From NCBI GenBank assembly GCA_022779165.1, contig JALFTO010000197.1, forward strand, positions 1 to 48,054: a stretch of 48,054 bases of DNA. Reading direction: 5' to 3'. The first letter of the stretch is position 1; each line of letters begins with the position of its first letter. This stretch comes from Lachnospiraceae bacterium. Its GTDB lineage: Bacteria; Bacillota; Clostridia; Lachnospirales; Lachnospiraceae. Position numbers and translations under genes: made by a program. A model generated the notes under the pieces. That model saw nothing but the letters and a program-made list of their open reading frames with translations, was not told the DNA's origin and did no database searches. Below are positions 35,292 through 44,480 of the stretch, in pieces.

Positions 35292-37067
35292 TCAGGCTCT
35301 CACATCAAAAGAAGTCTTTGACATGATGCTCACATTCTTATCGCTGCTTAAGATCTCATCCATCACGGTTCTTTGCTCCTTCTGCAAAACGCATCCCGCC
35401 TGCACGGAATACCCCCTGTCCTGCAGCCTCTTTGTCAGGACATCCAGATGATCCTCGATCAATTTGAGACTCTCTTCGTCCTGCAGATAAAAATTGGTTG
35501 TGATTTTCTCCTGCCGCATGGCCACATACACGGACACATGCCCCAGATGCTCCATATCCAGCTGCAGCAGCGCACTCACGTTTCCGTCACGGTGCGCCAG
35601 ATTCTTTTTGTTGGTATATACGTACAGATCCCCGTGGGCGCTGTTACCTTTTAATTTCAGCGGAAGCTGCACATACGTATAGATCTGATTCATCTGGTTA
35701 AGGAAATCAACATTCTCGCGGATCTGGCTCACCGTCTTTGCAAGAGGTGTGTCGGATCCCGCCGCCTCCGTAAGCGCTCTGGCCAGCTGTCTTGTCTGTT
35801 CATTGATCCTCTCATACAATTTTGAGACCTGCTTCTGTTCCAGGCTTTCCGGCTTTATCGTCCACTGGTCTGCCATGGCGTTTTTGAAGATCTTTTGGAA
35901 TCCGGAGGACAGAAACAGTTTTTTGACATTCTCCCCATGTCCCGAATCACCCTGCGCATTCTGCGCCATTTTCCTCACGCTCTGATAAAGTTCCCACTCG
36001 GTCACCACACCGCTTTCCAACTTCCCGATAAGTTCAGGCTCTGCGCCTGCCGCTTTCAGAAGCGCTCCAAGCTCCAGGGCATCCTTCGCCGAAAGAATCT
36101 CCACACTCTCAGCAGACTGCACGATCCCCGCTGTTACTCTTCCAGTCTCACTCCGGTTTTGTGGAAGTGCTTTCTCTGCCACTGCCTCTTTTGCAGCAAC
36201 TTGTCCTTCCGGCAGCACAAAGCCGTCTTGCTCCAAAGCGGCAGCCTCTTCCCGCGTTGTGCCTGAAAGGCTCCCAACAGTCCCTGCCTGCACATCGATT
36301 CCCGCCGTTTCCGCGCTCTCTGTCATCAATGCGGTATCTGCTTTTGCCAAAACACCTTCTGCCATTTCCGTCCCAAACGGAAAAAGGCTCAAGAGGCTGC
36401 GTATCAGAGCACCCCCGTTCTCCGATCCCTGCTGCGTAAACACCTGCTCCACGGTCTTTGGGATTTCATCTGCAGCCTGCATAAACGCATCTGTCAGCTT
36501 ATGCTCATAATTTTTGTATGCTTCAAACTGCTCCAGATTCTCTGCTGTCACGGGAATCCCCAATCTGTTCATCTGCACGATCGAGCGCACATCTCCCTCC
36601 GGGAAAGCCGCCACCTGCCGGTACATCTTCTGCAGGGCATCCCGTCCCACATTCATGCCTTCCTCCATCATGGAGTTTGTCATTCCGACACTTCTGTCAT
36701 TTATTGGAAGTCCCGCCATCGACAGAGCCTTCCCGGCATTGCCATCCGGTGCCATGTTTTCAAACAGCGGGCGCAGCGCAAGTGTGCCTCCCGAGTTGGA
36801 CTTGATCTCAAACAGGACGTTCTGCCCAATCCCGGCTGTAATCGGCTGCTCCATCCGTGCAGTCACCACCAGATCCGTGCTCAGCCTTATCTGGATCTCA
36901 CTTCCGTTATTTCCCAGCACTTCCCCGCTTATGGTCTTTCCGGGCGTCAATGCAAGCAGCCTTTGATCCGTGACCTTCAGCCCTTCTCCGGAAGCCTGTA
37001 ATGCCTCCCCAGCCGCTGTTTCCGATATATAATGGTTTTGAAATAAGCCAGACAGTGAAAAAGGCAT
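35292..37067 (-). CDS. FliK-like protein (YlqG type)
   Basis: A 591-residue protein, poorly conserved except for its C-terminal region (about 475-575), which resembles the FliK hook-length control domain: LPLKLKGNSAHGDLYVYTNK, a beta-strand motif that FliK shares. The N-terminal half has an OB-like patch (GEVLGNNGSEIQIRL), and the middle is low complexity with many Ala and Glu. Like Bacillus ylqG, it lies between rnhB and the FlhB-like gene. No flagellar gene is in the window, so a different role is possible. Confidence 0.75.
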   Translation of the reverse strand: MPFSLSGLFQNHYISETAAGEALQASGEGLKVTDQRLLALTPGKTISGEVLGNNGSEIQIRLSTDLVVTARMEQPITAGIGQNVLFEIKSNSGGTLALRPLFENMAPDGNAGKALSMAGLPINDRSVGMTNSMMEEGMNVGRDALQKMYRQVAAFPEGDVRSIVQMNRLGIPVTAENLEQFEAYKNYEHKLTDAFMQAADEIPKTVEQVFTQQGSENGGALIRSLLSLFPFGTEMAEGVLAKADTALMTESAETAGIDVQAGTVGSLSGTTREEAAALEQDGFVLPEGQVAAKEAVAEKALPQNRSETGRVTAGIVQSAESVEILSAKDALELGALLKAAGAEPELIGKLESGVVTEWELYQSVRKMAQNAQGDSGHGENVKKLFLSSGFQKIFKNAMADQWTIKPESLEQKQVSKLYERINEQTRQLARALTEAAGSDTPLAKTVSQIRENVDFLNQMNQIYTYVQLPLKLKGNSAHGDLYVYTNKKNLAHRDGNVSALLQLDMEHLGHVSVYVAMRQEKITTNFYLQDEESLKLIEDHLDVLTKRLQDRGYSVQAGCVLQKEQRTVMDEILSSDKNVSIMSKTSFDVRA

Positions 37068-37095
37068 TACGCTCCTCCTAAAGCCGGTCTTTCAA

Positions 37096-37860
37096 TCAAA
37101 CCGACACATATCTACCGATAAAACTTCTCCTGTGGATCGGACTCGGTCCCAACCTCTCAAGTGCCTCAATATGTTCCTGCGACCCATATCCTTTGTTGGA
37201 TGCAAAACCATATCCCGGCAGCACCTGATCGTATTGCTCCATCAGCCTGTCCCTTGTTACCTTGGCCACGATACTGGCGGCAGCGATGGAGATACTCTTG
37301 GCATCTCCTTTGATGATCGGCACCTGCCTGATCGTAACCTGCGGTATCGTCACTGCATCATTTAGCAGAATATCAGGCTTCACGGAAAGCTTGCCGATCG
37401 CCTGCCGCATCGCCTCATATGTAGCCTTCAGGATATTGATCTCATCGATGCGTTCCGGCCCCACAAATCCGAGTCCGACACTCACAGCCCTCTCCATTAT
37501 TATATCGTACAATTCTTCTCTTTTCTTAGCCGTGAGCTGCTTGGAATCATTCAAATACAAGATATCGCAGTCTTTGGGAAGGATCACGGCTCCCGCAACG
37601 ACAGGTCCCGCGAGCGGTCCTCTCCCGACCTCATCAATCCCGCAGATCAGGCCGCAGGATGCATACTCATACTCATACGCTTTCATTTGCTCCGTGCGCA
37701 GAAGTTCCGCCTCATAATCATGGAGTTTCTTTTCTGCACGCTCCACGATCGCCCGCACTCCCGCACGTCCGTCTTCACTGTACTGTTTAATAAATGCAGG
37801 CAGATCCTCCATGGACGCCGCCTGCATTTTTGCTCTGATCTCACCAATCTTTTGTTCCAT
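37096..37860 (-). CDS. rnhB: Ribonuclease HII
   Basis: Removes ribonucleotides from DNA. The core motif GIDEVGRGPLAGPVVAGAV has the catalytic Asp-Glu pair, and DAVTIP and SIVAKVTRD follow, with the late Tyr/Gly segment. At 254 residues from the ATG at 37860, it has the N-terminal domain found in Firmicutes RNase HII. AAGGAAG precedes this ATG; an ATG at 37878 would overlap the signal peptidase stop. Together with rnhA the window encodes both RNase H types. Confidence 0.95.
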   Translation of the reverse strand: MEQKIGEIRAKMQAASMEDLPAFIKQYSEDGRAGVRAIVERAEKKLHDYEAELLRTEQMKAYEYEYASCGLICGIDEVGRGPLAGPVVAGAVILPKDCDILYLNDSKQLTAKKREELYDIIMERAVSVGLGFVGPERIDEINILKATYEAMRQAIGKLSVKPDILLNDAVTIPQVTIRQVPIIKGDAKSISIAAASIVAKVTRDRLMEQYDQVLPGYGFASNKGYGSQEHIEALERLGPSPIHRRSFIGRYVSV

Positions 37861-37874
37861 ATTCCGCTTCCTTA

Positions 37875-38426
37875 TCATTGATGTTTCAAAATACCAAACT
37901 TAGACAATGGCCAGATACGCACCCAGGCCCTGCCGATAATATCACTTTTCCGGATATTGCCCACGCTGGGATCCCGGCTGTCCGAGCTGTTGTTCCGGTT
38001 GTCACCAAGCACAAAATACTCATCCTGCGCAAGCGTGATCTCCTCATATGCCCTACCCGGCCACTCCATTACTTCCCTGCCGTAAGTTTCCTCCAAAACC
38101 TCGCCGTTAATATAAATACTTCCCTCATCATCGATGCGCACCGTCTCTCCCGGAAGTCCGATCACCCGCTTGATATAATACGTCTCATCCGCATACTGAA
38201 AAGGAAATACAATGATATCAAATCGTTTTGGTTCGGAAAAGCGATAAGTGATCTTATCCACGATCAGATTATCCCCGTCACTGAGTGTATACTCCATGGA
38301 CGCCCCGCTGACCACTGTCCTCTGTCCGACAAAAGTGATTACAAGATACGTCAGCAGCAGCACGACCAACAGATAAATACTGGTATCCAATACCTCTTTT
38401 ATAATTCTTTTCATCACGCTTTCCAT
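37875..38426 (-). CDS. lepB: Signal peptidase I (copy 1)
   Basis: Cleaves signal peptides outside the membrane. It has one N-terminal membrane helix (about 9-30), the Ser motif GASMEYTLSDGD, the Lys motif YYIKRVIGLPGE and the C-terminal GDNRNNSSDSRD. The usual Pro after SMx is Tyr here. About 183 residues. The ATG at 38426 starts one base after the ylqF stop, with GGAG before it. Confidence 0.93.
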   Translation of the reverse strand: MESVMKRIIKEVLDTSIYLLVVLLLTYLVITFVGQRTVVSGASMEYTLSDGDNLIVDKITYRFSEPKRFDIIVFPFQYADETYYIKRVIGLPGETVRIDDEGSIYINGEVLEETYGREVMEWPGRAYEEITLAQDEYFVLGDNRNNSSDSRDPSVGNIRKSDIIGRAWVRIWPLSKFGILKHQ

Positions 38427-38427
38427 A

Positions 38428-39270
38428 TTACTCCGGCAATTCCAGAGTAACCCTTCCCAGCTTTCCGCTCCTGAATTCATCCATCAGCAAAGAGGCGGCT
38501 TTCCTGTAATCCGGCTCCTCACCCTTCATAAGACATCCGCGTTTGATACAGATATCTTCCAAAACTTTCACTTTATCAGACTCCTCGGACACACCGTAGC
38601 GCTCTGTCAGTCGTCCGGGATAATGCTCCTTCAAAAATATGATCACATCAAGTGCCAGTTCCTCCATCTGAATGATCTCATCATTCATGGAACCGATCAT
38701 GGCAAGATGCATACCAACCGTCTGATCCTCGAATCTCGGCCACAGAATTCCCGGGGTATCCAGAAGTTCCAGATTCTTATTCAGCCGGATCCACTGTTTT
38801 CCTTTGGTGACGCCGGGTTTATTCCCTGTCTTGGTACATGCCTTTCCCGCAAGCGCGTTGATAAACGTAGATTTCCCGACATTCGGGATTCCAACTACCA
38901 TGGCACGGATCGGACGGTTTAAGATGCCGCGTTTCCTGTCTCGCTCTATCTTTTCCCTGCATGCCTCGGAAACGATCGGCTGAATGGCTTTCACACCCGT
39001 CCCGGCTCTCGCGTTCAGTTCGACGGCATACAGTCCCTTTTCCTTAAAATATGACATCCATAACCGATTTGCATCCGGATCTGCAAGGTCGGACTTATTT
39101 AACAGGATTACCCGCGACTTGTTTTTTGCAAGTTCATCGATATCCGGATTTCTGCTGCCAAGCGGAATCCGGGCATCCGTCAGTTCGATCACCAGATCGA
39201 CCAGCTTTATATTTTCCTGCATCATACGCTTTGCTTTTGTCATATGACCGGGATACCACTGATAATTCAT
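38428..39270 (-). CDS. rbgA: Ribosome biogenesis GTPase YlqF (RbgA)
   Basis: Circularly permuted GTPase for 50S assembly; the motif order is G4 (NKSD, about 57), G1 (GIPNVGKSTFIN), then G3 (DTPG). The N-terminal WYPGHMTKAKRMM is the family opening, and the C-terminal ANTAR-like domain follows. 280 residues, standard. Position between two signal peptidase genes is typical for Clostridia. Confidence 0.95.
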   Translation of the reverse strand: MNYQWYPGHMTKAKRMMQENIKLVDLVIELTDARIPLGSRNPDIDELAKNKSRVILLNKSDLADPDANRLWMSYFKEKGLYAVELNARAGTGVKAIQPIVSEACREKIERDRKRGILNRPIRAMVVGIPNVGKSTFINALAGKACTKTGNKPGVTKGKQWIRLNKNLELLDTPGILWPRFEDQTVGMHLAMIGSMNDEIIQMEELALDVIIFLKEHYPGRLTERYGVSEESDKVKVLEDICIKRGCLMKGEEPDYRKAASLLMDEFRSGKLGRVTLELPE

Positions 39271-39302
39271 CTATGCTCTCCATCTTTATCTGCACAAACA
39301 GA

Positions 39303-39887
39303 CTACTTTACAATCCCCATGCCTTCTGCGGCAGAAGCCATGTGGAGCCATGCCTTTCCCGTAATATTTTTCCTCTTGACGGGACCGATATTGCCCGAGC
39401 GGCTATCCTCACTGTTATTCCGGTTGTCCCCGAGCACAAAATACTCATCGCTTGCCAGCACGATCTCATTCTCCGCGATCCCGGCATCCGCCATCCTGTC
39501 GTATCTCTCGTCCTCTTCCACGAGAACACCGTTCACATACAGATGCTCCTCCCGGATCTGTATGGTTTCTCCCGGCAGTCCGACTACGCGCTTCACGTAG
39601 TAGTGCGTGTTCTGATTCCCATTGGGAAGAAAAACGATCACATCTCCCCGCTTGGGCGAAGAAAGATTATAGAGAAAACGGTTGATCAGAATCTCCTGTC
39701 CGTTGTAGAGCGTAGGCTCCATGGAAGCGCCGATCACACTCGTTTTCATTCCGATGGAAAAAACGAGCACTGCCGCCAGAAATGCGGAGGCAAATATCAT
39801 AAATACCCAGCTCGCCGTCTCCTTGATCGCCGTGGCACTGATCTTTTTTTTCTTCTTATAAAAATTCAGTCCGTTTTTTCTTCTCAT
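39303..39887 (-). CDS. lepB: Signal peptidase I (copy 2)
   Basis: A second type I signal peptidase, about 194 residues. A basic N-terminus (YKKKKK) precedes one membrane helix (WVFMIFASAFLAAVLVF), then GASMEPTLYNGQ with the Ser, YYVKRVVGLPGE with the Lys, and GDNRNNSEDSRS. It matches the canonical pattern better than copy 1. The ATG at 39887 has no visible ribosome site and a -10-like TACAAT 9 bases ahead, so the transcript may be leaderless. An ATG at 39959 would start inside the rplS terminator. Confidence 0.9.
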   Translation of the reverse strand: MRRKNGLNFYKKKKKISATAIKETASWVFMIFASAFLAAVLVFSIGMKTSVIGASMEPTLYNGQEILINRFLYNLSSPKRGDVIVFLPNGNQNTHYYVKRVVGLPGETIQIREEHLYVNGVLVEEDERYDRMADAGIAENEIVLASDEYFVLGDNRNNSEDSRSGNIGPVKRKNITGKAWLHMASAAEGMGIVK

Positions 39888-39911
39888 AACGTTGATATTG
39901 TACCACAAGGA

Positions 39912-39949
39912 AATCAAAAAAGGAACAACCACCAAAGTAATTGTTCCTT
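39912..39949 (-). terminator. rplS terminator
   Basis: AAGGAACAA and TTGTTCCTT form a nine-pair stem with a 12-base loop, followed by T-rich sequence on the minus strand. Confidence 0.85.
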
Positions 39950-39976
39950 CTTTCATCATTTTTCGAAAAGAACCTG

Positions 39977-40324
39977 TTATCTTACCAGTTCCTTTACCTT
40001 TGCCTTCTTGCCGACACGGTCTCTCAAGTAATTCAGTTTTGCACGTCTTACTTTACCCTTTCTCACAACCTCAATCTTCTCTACATTGGGGGAGTGAAGG
40101 GGCCATGTCTTCTCAACGCCGACACCGTTGGAAATCTTTCTGACTGTGAAAGTCTCGCGGTTACTGCCGCCCTGTCTCTTCAGAACGGTTCCCTCAAAAA
40201 CCTGGACTCTCTCACGGTTACCCTCTTTGATCTTTCCATATACTTTAACTGTATCACCTACAGCAAAATCCTGGATTTCTGCCTTTAACTGTTCCTGTTC
40301 GATCTCTTTAATAATTTCGTTCAT
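39977..40324 (-). CDS. rplS: 50S ribosomal protein L19
   Basis: Ribosomal protein at the 30S-50S interface. The core is [38 protein letters not shown] and [16 protein letters not shown]. The ATG at 40324 with AAGGAGG gives 115 residues, the normal length. It sits after trmD, the usual place. Confidence 0.97.
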   Translation of the reverse strand: MNEIIKEIEQEQLKAEIQDFAVGDTVKVYGKIKEGNRERVQVFEGTVLKRQGGSNRETFTVRKISNGVGVEKTWPLHSPNVEKIEVVRKGKVRRAKLNYLRDRVGKKAKVKELVR

Positions 40325-40415
40325 GTTGTGCCTCCTTGTTTCATTGGACGTTCTTAATGCTTTCTGCAACAGAGGACCATCTCGTTTTCGCAACATTTAT
40401 AATTTACCATAACAT
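40325..40415 (-). promoter_or_regulatory. Probable rplS promoter and leader (possible L19 leader)
   Basis: In the 165-base gap between trmD and rplS, minus-strand TTTACG, 16 bases and TATAAA form a plausible promoter near 40392-40420. The transcript leader of about 65 bases can fold (GGTCCTCTG..CAGAAAG region). Firmicutes have an L19 autoregulatory leader in this position, but I cannot confirm the consensus by eye. Confidence 0.3.
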
Positions 40416-40489
40416 GTCGTAAAAAGCAAGCAAAATCTGATGTTTTCTGATTTTCTTTTTTTATTCCTCCGCTCCGGCGAATCCAATTC

Positions 40490-41932
40490 TCATCTTCTGC
40501 TGCCACACAGCCAGTGTACTCTGCCCTTCGCCGGATAGAGACCGAGTTTTTCCTGCAGCCCTGCGGATGCCTCATTCTCTTCCCTGACATAGCAGTACGG
40601 TGTCCTGCCCTCCCGAAGCAGTCTGTTGATCATCTCCGCCTCAAGCGCTGCCCCGACACCTTTCCTTCGCCAGTCAGACAGCACATGCAAAAGGCCGATG
40701 CTGCCCTCACCGTGCATCCCGATAAACCCAACAAGCTTTTCCTCCAGGAATGCGCCAAGCATAGATTTCTTGCGAAGTCTGTCCTTCAGATATGCAATAT
40801 CATCCACCACATCATCGTGATAATGTTCTGCCACAACAGGCAGATCATTTTCCGTCAGTTCCCGGAACACGATGTGATGAGCCGGCTTTAACGGGACATC
40901 CTTCGTGTATACAAATAATCTGCAGATCTGTTCCGTGAAACAATATCCGTCATATTTTTCCCTGACCGCCGCAGCCAATTCTGCCTGATGCACTGCCAGC
41001 AGTTTTCCGCGCTCCAGATTCTCGGTCACCGCATTCTGGATATGGGAGAGCAGAGGCTTTGCCGTATGCTCCTCTGCCGTCAGAAAGATCGTCCCTGTCA
41101 TCAGATCGCGCACAGCGCAGCCATCCTCATCCATATGCAGCAGTTTCCCGGTTCCCCTGCCGAGCACCTGGATCATGTCCATATGCAGAAGTTTCTGACG
41201 ATACAGATTGGAAATTGCCCCCTGATCCTTCTCATACGTCAGATACAGATCAGGTCTCCGCTCCCTGGTACGCTCTCTGGACTGCTTCAGCCGCCACTCC
41301 TCGATCTTTTTGTGGTCTCCTGACAAAAGCACGTCCGGCACCCGTTTCCCGTGCCATACTTCCGGTCTGGAATACTGGGGATATTCCAGCAGATTATTGT
41401 GAAAGCTCTCCGTCTCAGCGGATTCCTCATTGTGCAAAACACCCGGAACCAGTCTGGACACCGCATCAATGATAACCATTGCCGGCAGTTCCCCGCCGGT
41501 GAGGACATAGTCTCCGATCGACACATAATCCGTCACCGTCTCCTCAAGCACACGCTCGTCAATTCCCTCATAATGCCCGCAGAGCAGGATCAGTTCCTCC
41601 TCCGAGGCAAGCTCTCTGGCAAGCTTCTGCGTAAAAGGGATTCCCTGCGGCGTCACATAGATCGTGCGGATTCGCTTTCTCTCACTGCAATCGGAGAACG
41701 CTTTCTCCCGAACAGATTTCCACGCGTCATAGACGGGCTGCGCCTGCATCAGCATTCCGGCACCTCCGCCATACGTGTAATCGTCTACTTTTTTATGTTT
41801 ATCTTCCGTAAAATCCCTGATATTTACCGTATGGAAGGATACACAGCCCTTCTCCTGGGCTCTGCCTAAGATGCTCGTCTCCAGACAATCCTTCACCATA
41901 TCGGGAAACAGGGTAAGCACATGAAATCTCAT
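40490..41932 (-). CDS. trmD: TrmD tRNA m1G37 methyltransferase fused to a GNAT domain
   Basis: TrmD methylates G37 of tRNAs and prevents frameshifting; it is essential in most bacteria. Residues 1-240 are complete TrmD: TYGGGAGM, CGHYEGIDERV (118-128), and the knot GDYVLTGGELP (140-150). Instead of ending near 245, the frame continues for another 235 residues. Residues about 350-475 form an acetyltransferase (GNAT) domain with motif A in WRRKGVGAALE (421-431). A linker (250-340) resembles the N-terminal half of some two-part GNATs. The linkage is in one uninterrupted frame. The acceptor is unknown. It starts two bases after the rimM stop. Confidence 0.92.
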   Translation of the reverse strand: MRFHVLTLFPDMVKDCLETSILGRAQEKGCVSFHTVNIRDFTEDKHKKVDDYTYGGGAGMLMQAQPVYDAWKSVREKAFSDCSERKRIRTIYVTPQGIPFTQKLARELASEEELILLCGHYEGIDERVLEETVTDYVSIGDYVLTGGELPAMVIIDAVSRLVPGVLHNEESAETESFHNNLLEYPQYSRPEVWHGKRVPDVLLSGDHKKIEEWRLKQSRERTRERRPDLYLTYEKDQGAISNLYRQKLLHMDMIQVLGRGTGKLLHMDEDGCAVRDLMTGTIFLTAEEHTAKPLLSHIQNAVTENLERGKLLAVHQAELAAAVREKYDGYCFTEQICRLFVYTKDVPLKPAHHIVFRELTENDLPVVAEHYHDDVVDDIAYLKDRLRKKSMLGAFLEEKLVGFIGMHGEGSIGLLHVLSDWRRKGVGAALEAEMINRLLREGRTPYCYVREENEASAGLQEKLGLYPAKGRVHWLCGSRR

Positions 41933-41934
41933 AT

Positions 41935-42447
41935 TTAAGTCTCCAGCAGTCCGTCCATCACATGAACTTTCATCCTGCGGTTTTCGATATCCACCTCAAG
42001 GATACATTCCCTGATCGCCGGGAACAGAATCTCCTGTCCTTCCGGTGTCCTGACACTGTACACATCATTTGCTCCGGTCTCAATCACATCCTCAAGACCT
42101 CCCAGCAGCGTTCCTTCTTCGTCAAAAACCTGTATACCGATCAGATCTGCAATGTAATACTCATTTTCTCCGAGCGGAACCGCGTTTTCTCTCGTGACAT
42201 ACAGTTCTTTTCCCTTGTAGGGCATGATCTCGTCGGGATTCTCAAATCCCTTGAACTTAATGATGGCAAACTGCTTAAAAAATTTTACATGCTCGATCTC
42301 CATCCGCCTTTTCCCTTGCTCGGGATCAATCCATACTTCCTTACATTTTTTGAAACGTCTGGGATCATCTGTCGTGGGAAAAACCTTCACCTCACCACGG
42401 ATACCGTGAACGGAAGTGATCACTCCCACCTTCAAAAATTGTTCCAT
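41935..42447 (-). CDS. rimM: 16S rRNA processing protein RimM
   Basis: Assists 30S head assembly and binds S19. The N-terminal domain shows VGVITSVHGIRGEVKVFPTT and the PRC-barrel part shows YYIADLIGIQV and FPAIRECI. The ATG at 42447 follows AAGGAGAG and gives 170 residues, the usual size; an in-frame ATG at 42480 lacks a site. Confidence 0.95.
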   Translation of the reverse strand: MEQFLKVGVITSVHGIRGEVKVFPTTDDPRRFKKCKEVWIDPEQGKRRMEIEHVKFFKQFAIIKFKGFENPDEIMPYKGKELYVTRENAVPLGENEYYIADLIGIQVFDEEGTLLGGLEDVIETGANDVYSVRTPEGQEILFPAIRECILEVDIENRRMKVHVMDGLLET

Positions 42448-42530
42448 ATCTCTCCTTGCCGATATCAAATACCGTTTCATCTGAAAAGGGACCGCCGTGT
42501 TATGCAGCAGTCCCTTCCATTACGATTATC

Positions 42531-42758
42531 TCAGATAATCTCTACATCCACTTTCTTATTGTCTTTTGATGATGCTGCCTTTACAACAGAGCGGATTGCC
42601 TTTGCAATTCTGCCTTGTTTTCCGATGACCTTTCCCATATCGGTAGGCGCCACATGGAGCTCCACAGTGATGTTTCTGCCGCTCTCCTTCTCTGTGACAA
42701 CCACTTCATCCGGATGTTCGACAAGTGCCTTTGCAATTACCTCAACCAATTCTTTCAT
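42531..42758 (-). CDS. khpA: KH-domain RNA-binding protein KhpA
   Basis: A 75-residue KH protein that works with KhpB on RNA and cell division. The KH loop appears as GKVIGKQGRIAKAIR (42-56). It begins with MKELVEVIAKAL after GGAGGTG, between rpsP and rimM as in other Firmicutes. Confidence 0.93.
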   Translation of the reverse strand: MKELVEVIAKALVEHPDEVVVTEKESGRNITVELHVAPTDMGKVIGKQGRIAKAIRSVVKAASSKDNKKVDVEII

Positions 42759-42809
42759 AATCCACCTCCGGAAGCCGTTAACCAAAATTCGCAAACACAA
42801 CGGGATATC

Positions 42810-43055
42810 TTATTTTGCAATACCCGCCTGCTTGAAGATCTTGTTCACAACCTCTGTAGGCTGAGCACCGTTAGCAAGCCACTTTTTAGCCTTCTCCTCA
42901 TCTACCTTGAATGTGCTGGGATCTGTCGTAGGATCAAATGTACCGATTTCCTCGATAAATCTTCCATCTCTGGGAGAACGGGAATCTGCAACAATGATTC
43001 TATAAAAAGGAGCTTTCTTCTGTCCCATTCTTCTTAATCTGATCTTTACTGCCAT
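42810..43055 (-). CDS. rpsP: 30S ribosomal protein S16
   Basis: An 81-residue ribosomal protein. Opens [20 protein letters not shown], then [13 protein letters not shown] and GAQPTEVV, all family features. GGAGGTG site ahead. A small GGAGC-GTAA-GCTCC hairpin is in the 65-base gap after ffh. Confidence 0.97.
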   Translation of the reverse strand: MAVKIRLRRMGQKKAPFYRIIVADSRSPRDGRFIEEIGTFDPTTDPSTFKVDEEKAKKWLANGAQPTEVVNKIFKQAGIAK

Positions 43056-43121
43056 TTCTTTTCACCTCCGAAAAAATTTTTACCAATTGTTATTTTTTGT
43101 TTGGAGCTTACGCTCCTGTAT

Positions 43122-44477
43122 CTAAAAAGGAAATTTGAATCTTCCCTTTTTGCTACCGAATCCACCCATCATGCCGGGGAGCTGTTTCATCATCTTCTGT
43201 GATTGCTCAAACTGCTTGATAAAACGGTTCACTATACTGATATCCACGCCGGCGCCTTTTGCAATCCTGTGTTTTCTGCTCGGATTTAAGAGTTTCGGGT
43301 TCCGTCTCTCCTCCGGTGTCATGGAAAGCACCACAGCCTCCATCCTGGCAAGCTGCTTCTCGTCCACCATGGACTGGATGTCACCCATCTTACCGCCCGT
43401 CATACCGGGCATCATGGAAAGCAGACTTCCGATCCCGCCCATCTTCTTCATCTGACGCATGCTCTCAAGATAATCCTCAAAATCGAATTTTCCCTTTTTG
43501 AGCCGGGCTGCCATCTCTTTCTCTTTATCGGCATCAATGGTGATATTTTCCTGTGCCTTCTCGATCAGGGAAAGTACATCGCCCATACCGAGAATACGAC
43601 TTGCCATCCTGTCCGGATAAAACGGCTCTAAGTCAGACAACTTCTCTCCCATACCGACATACAGGATCGGTTTCCCAGTCACTGCCTTTACAGAGAGGGC
43701 GGCACCGCCTCTGGAATCGCCATCCATCTTGGAGAGCACCACGCCGTCCACGCCGACCTTCTCATCAAAGTCCTTCGCCACATTCACGGCGTCCTGACCT
43801 GTCATCGCATCGACAACCAGGAGCGTCTGATGAACCTCAATATTTTCCTTGATCTCCTGCAGCTCCGCCATCATCTCCTCATCAATATGGAGACGTCCGG
43901 CCGTATCGAGGATCACGATATTATGTCCGTTCTTTCTGGCATGCTCAACAGCCGCTTTCGCGATATCGACAGGCTTCTGATGTTCGCCCATGGAAAAGAC
44001 ATCAACACCCTGCTTTTCCCCATTGATCTGCAACTGTTTGATAGCCGCCGGCCTATATACATCACATGCCACGAGTAGCGGTTTCTTACCCTTCAGCTTC
44101 AGTTTGCCTGCGATCTTTGCGGTCGTAGTCGTCTTGCCGGCACCCTGGAGACCACACATCATGATGACCGTGATCGCCTGTCCCGGCTGCAGCTTAAGCT
44201 CCGTCATCTCCGAACCCATCAGGGAAATCATTTCCTCATTGACGATCTTGATGACCATCTGCCCCGGATTCAATCCGTTCATGACATCCGTGCCTACCGC
44301 ACGCTCCTCAACAGATTTCACAAACTGCTTTACTACCTTGAAGTTAACATCCGCCTCAAGCAGTGCCATCTTGACTTCCTTCAGCGCGGCCTTGACATCC
44401 GCCTCTGTCAGACGTCCTTTGCTTCGTAAGCTCTTAAACACATTCTGCAGTTTGTCCGTCAAGCTCTCAAATGCCAT
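43122..44477 (-). CDS. ffh: Signal recognition particle protein Ffh
   Basis: GTPase that binds 4.5S/6S RNA and signal peptides and docks on FtsY. NG domain: GLQGAGKT (109-116), LDTAGR and SKMDGDSRGGAALS. The Met-rich M domain includes MRQMKKMGGIGSLLSMMPGM and ends GRFKFPF. 451 residues, normal. The start is four bases from the ylxM stop, so they are coupled. Confidence 0.98.
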   Translation of the reverse strand: MAFESLTDKLQNVFKSLRSKGRLTEADVKAALKEVKMALLEADVNFKVVKQFVKSVEERAVGTDVMNGLNPGQMVIKIVNEEMISLMGSEMTELKLQPGQAITVIMMCGLQGAGKTTTTAKIAGKLKLKGKKPLLVACDVYRPAAIKQLQINGEKQGVDVFSMGEHQKPVDIAKAAVEHARKNGHNIVILDTAGRLHIDEEMMAELQEIKENIEVHQTLLVVDAMTGQDAVNVAKDFDEKVGVDGVVLSKMDGDSRGGAALSVKAVTGKPILYVGMGEKLSDLEPFYPDRMASRILGMGDVLSLIEKAQENITIDADKEKEMAARLKKGKFDFEDYLESMRQMKKMGGIGSLLSMMPGMTGGKMGDIQSMVDEKQLARMEAVVLSMTPEERRNPKLLNPSRKHRIAKGAGVDISIVNRFIKQFEQSQKMMKQLPGMMGGFGSKKGRFKFPF

Positions 44478-44480
44478 ATA

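Noticed and set aside
34987-37067. Type III secretion system
   Set aside because: Only FliK-like and FlhB-C-like proteins are present; no export apparatus genes are in the window.
43103-43116. GGAGC-GTAA-GCTCC hairpin between ffh and rpsP
   Set aside because: Short stem, no terminator tail and no known leader at this place.
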